Shown: positions 5,377-11,850 of the stretch, one piece after another
Layout: each line of letters opens with the position of its first letter
Numbering within the stretch: position 1 is the stretch's first letter
IMG/VR virus record: IMGVR_UViG_3300028800_000270
Span: 1 to 28,399 of that record
From: a virus
Length of the DNA stretch: 28,399 bases
Direction: 5' to 3' (one strand)
Notes under the pieces: model-generated
What the model was told of the DNA's origin: nothing
Databases searched by the model: none
What the model saw: only the letters and a program-made list of their open reading frames with translations
Made by a program: the position numbers and the translations under genes

Positions 5377-8061
5377 TCAATTGTATTTGTAGCTGCCCTT
5401 ATAGGCCGCGGCAGCCTCGTCGGACTTCCAGCCGATCCGGCTATGGAACCCATCGAACAGATAGACGTCGGCCACCCGCTTGTCCGGGTTGATGATCATG
5501 GTCAGCGTCTTGCCTTTGATCTCGGCCCCAAGACGGGACGAGAATTCTTTGACCGCGGCTTCCTTGCGGTCGATGATGGCGGCCTGCTTGGCCTCATTCC
5601 AAGCCCGCTTGTCGCTGGCGCTGGCTTGCTTCAGCCACGCTGTTTCCTTGGGGCCGGGCTGGCCGATGGTAGCCCGCCATTGCTGCGCGCCAGGGCCGTT
5701 CGAGACCATTCCTGTTTTGACCTCGATCAATTCGTGATCGCCGACAGCATCGACCGGGAAGTTTGACCTTTCCGTATTCAGCGGCTTGGCATCGGTCATC
5801 CCGGTCGATTGCAGATACGCCAAGGCCACCTTTTCACCCAAGGCGCCGGCCGCCTGCTTGGACAGGGTAGCCTCGGTCTCGACTTGCTTGCCCTCAAAGG
5901 CTCGCTCGTCGCTCTTGGTCAGCTTGACGCCCGGATCGTGCTGGCCCCCGCTGCCGCCGCCTTCGCCAAAACGTCCCCGCTCGTCACGAGGCTGCGAGCC
6001 GTCGGTATCGCGCTTCTCAGTAGCCGGCCCACGTCGGTATACGAAAGGGCGGTCGACGACTTTGCCTACCCCCTCTTCCTTGAGGCCATCGGACCAATTC
6101 GACTTGAACTCTTTGAAGCGCTCGGGGCCAAGATGGATCGGCCCGTCGTAGGGCTCCACCTTGTCCAGGTCCGGCGGCGCCCCGCTGTAGCTGATCGTGA
6201 CATGCGGGATGTAGCTGTCGTAGTCCGAAGTCACGCCCAACGACTGTAGCTCATCCCAGCGCAGTTCCAGGCGCTTGGAGCGGAACTTGAGCACGCATGC
6301 CTGGTCGCCATTCTCGGTCGGCTGGCCGAGATACTCTACCGACCGCTCATAGCCGCGAGCCGTTATATTACTAACGTGGTCCGGGATGCCTTCCCAGTCC
6401 ACAGGGGTCTTGCAGCACACAATCGTTACGTGCAGATCCGAGGCCGGCAGCGTCGAGGTAAAGCCCTGGCTCTTGGCCCACTCGACGATATCGTCCGCGT
6501 TCGTCACGGGCCGCTTGATCAGGAGCGGCAAGGCCCCGCCCTTGGCCACCTTGTCGGCATCCTTCGCCGGCTTGTCTTTGCCGGCGCCGCCGTCGACTGG
6601 TGCGTTCCCAGCGGCATCCCCCTCGCCGCCCTTGCCATCCTGCCCGGGCTTATCCTTGGCCCCTGGTGCGCCCGGCAACGCGCCCGGCGCCATGGGGGGC
6701 GGTGGCGGCGGCGGGTCCGCGGCGATCGAAACCGGGATCGGCTGCGTGCCCATGTAGACCATAGCCACATCGCCACCATCAACCTTATCGCGGCCCAGTT
6801 CCTCGCGGGCCTCATTGATGGTCATCGTCCCGTTACGGATCTGCTTGTCCAGCAACCCAATATGGACCTCGGGGTCCTGCTCTTCGTTCTGGACATAGCC
6901 GAATTCGAGATCATCCTGGCCGAGGCGCGACAGACAGGTGTCCATCAGCAGCTTGACCCAGCGCATGAACGGGGCAAGGCCCTCGGCCTCGGCGGTTTCC
7001 TTGGCCGTCTGTGCGGTCGCTCGGTTCATCTGCTTGACAAATGCCGTCGGCGGCTGATTGAACGCGTAGCAAGCGATGCGTACCAGCCATTCGTCGAACT
7101 CATCCTTAAGATGTACTTCGCGCGTCGGCATGATCTTGGCTTCGCCGGGCACAAACTTGGCGCGCCGACGCTCAGCCGTGTTCCCGGCATTGATCGAGTC
7201 CCAGAACTTTTGGTAGGCGATGATCTGCTCAGGCGTCCATTCCTTGGGCGTCCCAATCAATGAGTCCGGGATGTTGCCTTCAGTATAGTACTCGAGTTGG
7301 CTCGCCTGCCGGCGAAGGGCGATGTTGACCAGAATGATGATCTGTTGTACCGGCGACATGCCGTAGACCTTGTGCGGCCTTGGGTTCCGCGGCATGTAGA
7401 TGAGTTCGTCGGTCGTATAGTTCCACGCCGGCAAGCCTTTGATTTTCTGTTGATAGGCCGGCGTAGGCGGCATCGGCGTACGGCCATCCACGCCCAGCAA
7501 GCGCTTGACCGTCTTTCCCGCGACGACCTCAAAGCGCCACGCCAGCGGATTGTCGATATTCATGTACAGCGTGGGCGCGTCGAACACCAACAGATCCTCA
7601 AGCAAGAGGCGCAGCCAGACCGAAAAGGGCTGGTAGCCGTCCGGCTTCTCGAAAAACCGGAGCGATTGCTCGATGCGCCGGTTCATGTCGGCATCCGCGG
7701 TCACCACATCCGCGCCCGCACGGCGCTTGGGCCGGATAGTCCACTCGAGTGCCTCAAGCTGGTCTTTGCGTGTCTCGATCAGAAGACGCGTGACATCGTG
7801 ATATTCCGCCAGCGCCTCCAGATCATCGAAGCTAATCGAAAAATCGACAGCTTTCGTCTCAAGGTTCGTATTGGTATAGACCGGATAGTCGAACTGCCGG
7901 CCCTCTTCCTTGGGCGGCCCCATCGGCGCAATAGGCGAGCCAGGACCGAAGAAGCTGATACCGTCGCCATCGATGAAGCGCCCGGTCGCCATATACTGCG
8001 CCGCACGCACAAATCGACCGATCAACCCCGGCTTCCCTCGGGCGTTGTCCTGAACACTCAT
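5377..8061 (-). CDS. Portal protein fused to a 2H phosphoesterase and a PD-(D/E)xK nuclease-like domain
   Basis: 894 residues, far longer than the usual 400-550 for portals. Residues 1-445 are a portal; visible pieces include YGMSPVQQII, the long helix after it, and RIACYAFNQPPTAFV. A Pro/Gly/Lys-rich linker follows (449-508). Residues 510-675 form a 2H phosphoesterase with its two HxT motifs, LHVTIV (H544, T546) and PHVTISY (H620, T622). The order WAKSQGFTSTLPASDLHVT resembles Acb1-like anti-CBASS proteins that cut cyclic oligonucleotide signals. After a QPRDERGRFGEGGG joint (690-703), residues 735-894 read like a PD-(D/E)xK nuclease: GALGEKVALAYL (E743), PVDAVG (D771) and IEVKTG (E780, K782). 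AAGGA precedes the ATG. The portal and 2H parts are firm; the nuclease is probable. Confidence 0.85.
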   Translation of the reverse strand: MSVQDNARGKPGLIGRFVRAAQYMATGRFIDGDGISFFGPGSPIAPMGPPKEEGRQFDYPVYTNTNLETKAVDFSISFDDLEALAEYHDVTRLLIETRKDQLEALEWTIRPKRRAGADVVTADADMNRRIEQSLRFFEKPDGYQPFSVWLRLLLEDLLVFDAPTLYMNIDNPLAWRFEVVAGKTVKRLLGVDGRTPMPPTPAYQQKIKGLPAWNYTTDELIYMPRNPRPHKVYGMSPVQQIIILVNIALRRQASQLEYYTEGNIPDSLIGTPKEWTPEQIIAYQKFWDSINAGNTAERRRAKFVPGEAKIMPTREVHLKDEFDEWLVRIACYAFNQPPTAFVKQMNRATAQTAKETAEAEGLAPFMRWVKLLMDTCLSRLGQDDLEFGYVQNEEQDPEVHIGLLDKQIRNGTMTINEAREELGRDKVDGGDVAMVYMGTQPIPVSIAADPPPPPPPMAPGALPGAPGAKDKPGQDGKGGEGDAAGNAPVDGGAGKDKPAKDADKVAKGGALPLLIKRPVTNADDIVEWAKSQGFTSTLPASDLHVTIVCCKTPVDWEGIPDHVSNITARGYERSVEYLGQPTENGDQACVLKFRSKRLELRWDELQSLGVTSDYDSYIPHVTISYSGAPPDLDKVEPYDGPIHLGPERFKEFKSNWSDGLKEEGVGKVVDRPFVYRRGPATEKRDTDGSQPRDERGRFGEGGGSGGQHDPGVKLTKSDERAFEGKQVETEATLSKQAAGALGEKVALAYLQSTGMTDAKPLNTERSNFPVDAVGDHELIEVKTGMVSNGPGAQQWRATIGQPGPKETAWLKQASASDKRAWNEAKQAAIIDRKEAAVKEFSSRLGAEIKGKTLTMIINPDKRVADVYLFDGFHSRIGWKSDEAAAAYKGSYKYN

Positions 8062-8078
8062 GGGCTTGTCCTTTTAAT

Positions 8079-8642
8079 CTAAGTAGTCGGCGGCGCCGCT
8101 GTTGCGGCAGGCGTGGACATATGCGTTGGCGTTACCACAACCGGCAACGCAGTAGCTGCCGGCGGCGCCGCCACAATAACCACCGGCGCTGGCGGCAGCG
8201 GCAAGGCAGCGGGCACTACCGCCGTATCTACCCGAGTAGAAATGCGCTCGATCCGTTGCGCTGTTCGTTCGCCATCTACATGAATACGAGCGATTTCACC
8301 AATCAGGTGCACATTCTTAGCCTCAAGCGCGGCCGTAATCACCTGCAATTCTCCATGGCGTTTTTCGCAAGTCAGCCATCGGTCAGTTTGCTCGGCCACC
8401 TGCGCCTGAAGGCCGGACATAATCTTCATTAGGTCCGATCGCAAAGTACTCTCAGCCTGAGCCAGCGTTTTACTGGTCTCGGTCTTAGCTTTCTGTATTT
8501 CGGCCGTGGTGTCTAGCTTATCCTTTCGCGCCGAAGAGGCAAATGTATGACGCACCGTCAAGAGCGTTGTGATGGCGCCTACAAGGGAGCCGATCACTGT
8601 TCCGGCCGCCGTCCAGTCAACATCTAGCACGATATGCGTCAT
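8079..8642 (-). CDS. N-terminally anchored coiled-coil membrane protein with Pro/Ala-rich tail
   Basis: 187 residues with one hydrophobic segment near the N terminus (about 11-30), a Lys/Glu-rich helical region likely to form a coiled coil (36-135), and a low-complexity Pro/Ala/Val tail (138-187). TAAGGAG lies three bases before the ATG and overlaps the stop of the preceding gene. Its place between the ethylene-receptor-like membrane protein and the portal makes it a membrane-associated accessory of the late operon. A holin or spanin role can be imagined but no motif supports it. Confidence 0.65.
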   Translation of the reverse strand: MTHIVLDVDWTAAGTVIGSLVGAITTLLTVRHTFASSARKDKLDTTAEIQKAKTETSKTLAQAESTLRSDLMKIMSGLQAQVAEQTDRWLTCEKRHGELQVITAALEAKNVHLIGEIARIHVDGERTAQRIERISTRVDTAVVPAALPLPPAPVVIVAAPPAATALPVVVTPTHMSTPAATAAPPTT

Positions 8643-8649
8643 GATCTCC

Positions 8650-9024
8650 TTATTCCCCCCGCTCTGCGTTCGCGTAGACTTCCATCAACCTCCTGACCAG
8701 ATCAAATCGTAAGATGAGTTCTAAGCAAGTGCCGACGCTGAATACTGCGCAGGCGCCCTTTATACCAAGATCGATGTAATACCACGGTGACCACATCAGC
8801 ACCGCCCCGAACAGATGAGTTAGGCCGCAGAAAAGTATGAACAGCCCAAACATCCAAAACAGAGACGAGATAGGGAAACGCCGCATGCCTACCGTAGCGC
8901 CAAACAGTACCGAGGAGATGCCAACGTACGATAAGAATATCGCCATATCGAAGATGACATTTCCCCAAACCAAAAAGGGTACTCCAGCAAGGCAGTAGTA
9001 ATGAGGCGAGAAGAGAACACCCAT
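8650..9024 (-). CDS. Stand-alone ETR1-type (ethylene receptor-like) three-helix membrane sensor domain
   Basis: 124 residues from the ATG at 9024, with GAGG six bases upstream; a GTG 12 bases earlier is possible. The whole protein is the three-helix membrane domain found at the N terminus of plant ethylene receptors and related bacterial histidine kinases. Residues known in ETR1 to bind Cu(I) and ethylene are present with nearly the same numbering: D26 and Y33 (helix 1), I63, C66 and H70 in FILFCGLTH (helix 2), and K89 (helix 3), against D25, Y32, I62, C65, H69 and K91. The start (FSPHYYCL) also resembles the bacterial kinases. There is no GAF, kinase or receiver part. Role in a phage unknown: copper binding, gas sensing or interference with a host kinase are inference. 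Confidence 0.8.
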   Translation of the reverse strand: MGVLFSPHYYCLAGVPFLVWGNVIFDMAIFLSYVGISSVLFGATVGMRRFPISSLFWMFGLFILFCGLTHLFGAVLMWSPWYYIDLGIKGACAVFSVGTCLELILRFDLVRRLMEVYANAERGE

Positions 9025-9070
9025 AACCAACCTCACTTGCTACAAATACCATCCTAATGGTTCCCTTTGC

Positions 9071-10759
9071 TCAAGATGCCGAGGTTGCGAGACTGAAGCC
9101 CTTGGTTTTCCTGAGGTGGTCCCAAAGCTTGGGATCGACGACAAAAGACCCATTCTCGTCGCAAAACAAGGGACGGCCTTTTAGATCGTAGATCACATTC
9201 ACGTTATCCGGACCTCGTATTAGTACGCCCCCATTTTCCAAGGTCGGCAACGCGGCATCTTTGGTAGCTTCTTCTTTCCGCGCCTCAATCGCCTCAGCCT
9301 GCATTTGCATGTAGTCGATCAGGCCCGAATACGAATTGAAGAACGCATTGAACGCGCGGCTTGTAGCATCTGCATCGTCGTCAAGATCCGGGAACGCCTC
9401 AAGGGCAGTAAACCACGCTTCGTTCCAGTCTCCGCGAACCACCTTAATGAAGCCATGCTCTGCCTGCGAAGAAAACGGCGCAAAGCGCTTTACCTTATCG
9501 CCCGTCTCGGGGCTAGTCTTGATTGCATAACCGGCAAGCTCTTGCACATAGTAGCTCGCCTGAAACTTTCCAGCCTGCCCGGGGTCCTGAGGCAGGTTGA
9601 TTTCTACTTGGGTACCATCCTGGCTCGCCGTATTGCGGATGAGAGTATCGACCTTATGCGGCGATCCCTGCAGCCGATTGCTATGCGCTACGTAGAACCC
9701 TTTCGTCTTGACGCTGCGCCCCATCTTGACGCTGACTGTCCAATCCGGCTTATTCGTCTGGGTCTTTTCCGTGCTGGCCAAGTCCCACCCGCGCTTCCAA
9801 TTAACATCGGCCGGCACATCCTCGGGTTCGATAACCTCGCACCATGCGCGATGGAAGTAGAGACCCGGCGCCGGACGGATCTTCCAATTGCCGTCAAGCA
9901 AGCGTTGGCGCGAAACAGTATCCAGCGCCATGAGCGACGAAAGATATTCCGGGTTCTTGTTCAGCAGCGCCGGATTGTCGTAAATCTTGGCTGGAATAAA
10001 CGTCACCGACTTGGGCCGGTAATCGATCGGCGTACCATCCGGCATATGCGAGGGCAAGCCCAATAGCTCGGGTTTGAGATCGTCGGGGTCGTCGCCCCAT
10101 ACGATCTTGTCGCCATTCCGAACGAACCAACGCAAAACGCCGGCGCGCTCCGGGATGGGGAAGCCGGTATCCTCATCGATCCACCACGAGATAAACTCGG
10201 CTACCCAGCTGTCGGCGTCCGGATTGCACGTCGCTCTGATATAGGGCTTGACCGAACCCGTCGATCGATTGCGCGACATCAGATAGAAGAATTGGTACTG
10301 CGTAAACGTCGTCAACTCATCAAACAAGATCAAGGGCACCTGCGATCCGTGCCAAGTCAGCACCGTCTTGTCGTGCTCTAGGTGGTGCATCTCGACGCGA
10401 CCGCCGCCCGTAAAGCTCCATTTGAGATCGCCCGAGACCGGCACCGCCGTCTTGATCTGCCCATAAAGCTCCAGCGATTGGTCCCACAAGGACCCCGGCT
10501 TGGTTATCTCAGGGCGCACTCGCCGGAAGATGACCGCAAAGAACCCCGGCTTTTTGACGACATAATGCAGAGGCTCAAGGAGCAGGCCCCAAGATTTACC
10601 CGTGCCGGCGGCGCCGCCATAGATGGCGATATCTGCTTGGCTTGAAAGGAACGCGTGTTGCGGCCCTGGCTGCGGCCCGATCGTTATTTTATCGTTAACG
10701 ATCGTAGCCTCGACAGCTTCCGAAGCCGGGGCGGCCTTCTCGCGAACGCGCCGGCTCAT
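9071..10759 (-). CDS. terL: Terminase large subunit (DNA packaging ATPase/nuclease)
   Basis: 562 residues. The N-terminal ATPase has Walker A GGAAGTGKS (48-56), Walker B LILFDE (143-148) and the coupling motif ATCNPD (176-181). The C-terminal RNase H-like nuclease has RGWDLA (D326), LPQDPG (D392) and the acidic cluster PDLDDDADATS (about 458-467), so all metal-binding acids are in place. The enzyme cuts concatemeric DNA and drives it through the portal. The ATG at 10759 is chosen because the stop of the upstream gene overlaps it as ATGA. Length and motif order are normal for the family. Confidence 0.95.
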   Translation of the reverse strand: MSRRVREKAAPASEAVEATIVNDKITIGPQPGPQHAFLSSQADIAIYGGAAGTGKSWGLLLEPLHYVVKKPGFFAVIFRRVRPEITKPGSLWDQSLELYGQIKTAVPVSGDLKWSFTGGGRVEMHHLEHDKTVLTWHGSQVPLILFDELTTFTQYQFFYLMSRNRSTGSVKPYIRATCNPDADSWVAEFISWWIDEDTGFPIPERAGVLRWFVRNGDKIVWGDDPDDLKPELLGLPSHMPDGTPIDYRPKSVTFIPAKIYDNPALLNKNPEYLSSLMALDTVSRQRLLDGNWKIRPAPGLYFHRAWCEVIEPEDVPADVNWKRGWDLASTEKTQTNKPDWTVSVKMGRSVKTKGFYVAHSNRLQGSPHKVDTLIRNTASQDGTQVEINLPQDPGQAGKFQASYYVQELAGYAIKTSPETGDKVKRFAPFSSQAEHGFIKVVRGDWNEAWFTALEAFPDLDDDADATSRAFNAFFNSYSGLIDYMQMQAEAIEARKEEATKDAALPTLENGGVLIRGPDNVNVIYDLKGRPLFCDENGSFVVDPKLWDHLRKTKGFSLATSAS

Positions 10760-11259
10760 GCTGGCGTCACGCAGGGCAAATAAGCCCAGATCGACAACTG
10801 TTGTCCATCGCTCGCAATCGCCACGCACTGCACAACGTATGTCACCCCGCCCACGCAGGTACCGATTTGCACGAGGACGGCGGCTGTTTGAATACCCGAG
10901 CCGACGGGCGGATTGGGCGCATTGATAATGATCGGCGCCGTCAGCACCCTCGTCGATGCGCTTGGGTCTTGAACAAGGGACTGCGCCGCCACCGTGCAGA
11001 ATACATTTACCACGGACACCAGATTTGCGCCTGGGGATAGCAGCAGCCCAAAGTCAAAAGTAATGTTCTCTTTCTCGACGACTGCATCAATCGGGGGAAA
11101 GAGCGGATTGGTTCGAGCCATTTGGACACTCTCAAATTGAGCGATGAGATTGCGATACTGAACGCCTGTGACAAGACGCGGACGATCTTCATCGAACGCC
11201 AGCAGAGCCCGAGAAGCCGCAGCGCGGAAAAACCGCAATACAGGCTTCGGTATACCCAT
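10756..11259 (-). CDS. Small tail/fibre-module protein, possible fibre-tail adaptor
   Basis: 167 residues from MGIPKPVLRFF, whose ATG has a strong GAGGAGG six bases upstream. A shorter start at MARTNPLFPP (11121) is possible, since the conserved-looking part begins there. Residues 60-167 have the pattern of small phage beta-sandwich adaptors: a FDFGLLLSPGANLVSV strand pair, then a GTCVGGVTYVVQCVAIASDG segment near the end. Such proteins are typically encoded beside tail fibre genes. The gene is coupled to terL by an ATGA overlap. The adaptor role is a tentative pattern match. Confidence 0.65.
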   Translation of the reverse strand: MGIPKPVLRFFRAAASRALLAFDEDRPRLVTGVQYRNLIAQFESVQMARTNPLFPPIDAVVEKENITFDFGLLLSPGANLVSVVNVFCTVAAQSLVQDPSASTRVLTAPIIINAPNPPVGSGIQTAAVLVQIGTCVGGVTYVVQCVAIASDGQQLSIWAYLPCVTPA

Positions 11260-11555
11260 GAAAGCCCTCCTCGGGCGAACTGCCAAGCGATCGACAGCCA
11301 GCCCTTGCCACGGTTACGATTGTTGATGATGAGACGACGCCAGATGTCGATTTGCCCCAACCAGTGCTCCTTTCGATTGGTGCTCTTCATCGCGATGACC
11401 CCAAGATCGATTGCCCCGGGGGTCATCGCGTAGCACTGCGAGCACCGAAGGAGCCCTTGCGGGTTCGGCGCATGGCATTCGCTGCAGCGCGGATAGACCA
11501 CGGCCGAGAGGCGTTCGGCCTTATCGACGCGCCCTGATGCTACCAAGTTTTTCAT
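11007..11555 (-). CDS. Zinc-ribbon protein with a doubtful 3' end (possible frameshift)
   Basis: The reading frame starts MKNLVASGRVDKAERL and soon shows two CxxC knuckles, CSECHAPNPQGLLRCSQC, typical of a small zinc ribbon. A basic, Trp-rich stretch follows (HWLGQIDIWRRLIINN). Past about residue 100 the frame overlaps the next gene for some 250 bases and the translation becomes Leu/Ser/Arg-rich and unlike a real protein. The true gene therefore probably ends or shifts frame near 11260-11300. The N-terminal 100 residues are credible; the end given is simply the first in-frame stop. Confidence 0.45.
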   Translation of the reverse strand: MKNLVASGRVDKAERLSAVVYPRCSECHAPNPQGLLRCSQCYAMTPGAIDLGVIAMKSTNRKEHWLGQIDIWRRLIINNRNRGKGWLSIAWQFARGGLSWVYRSLYCGFSALRLLGLCWRSMKIVRVLSQAFSIAISSLNLRVSKWLEPIRSFPRLMQSSRKRTLLLTLGCCYPQAQIWCPW

Positions 11556-11581
11556 TTGCTCTTTCCGGCCCTCCAAATGCC

Positions 11582-11836
11582 TTACGTCAAAGCTGCCAGC
11601 ACTGCCGGGTCCGCTTGGACCAAGGCTTGCTCGTCAGCGGAAAGCCCACTGGCCTCAAAGCCGGGGCGGGTGTCGTCCAGCAACAGCAGGAATTGCCCCG
11701 GGACGAGCGGGTTTTCGACGATGTCCCACCACCACTGGGTGGTTCCGTCGATAGCGCACCCTCGGGCTACCGCCTCGGCGTGCGATCGATCCTGAGCCAG
11801 CTGTTTGGTTGCGAAAACCAGATACCCAGTAGTCAT
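11582..11836 (-). CDS. Small tail-module protein next to the repeat fibre gene
   Basis: 84 residues beginning MTTGYLVFATKQLAQDR, with a near-perfect AAGGAGG before the ATG. It has a compact alpha/beta look with an aromatic centre (TTQWWWDIVENPLVPGQF) and an acidic helical end (LSADEQALVQADPAVLAAL). Similar small proteins often follow tail fibre genes in phages of proteobacteria. It lies 14 bases after the 1352-residue repeat protein and is probably made together with it. No named family. Confidence 0.7.
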   Translation of the reverse strand: MTTGYLVFATKQLAQDRSHAEAVARGCAIDGTTQWWWDIVENPLVPGQFLLLLDDTRPGFEASGLSADEQALVQADPAVLAALT

Positions 11837-11850
11837 TGAGCTTACCTCCT

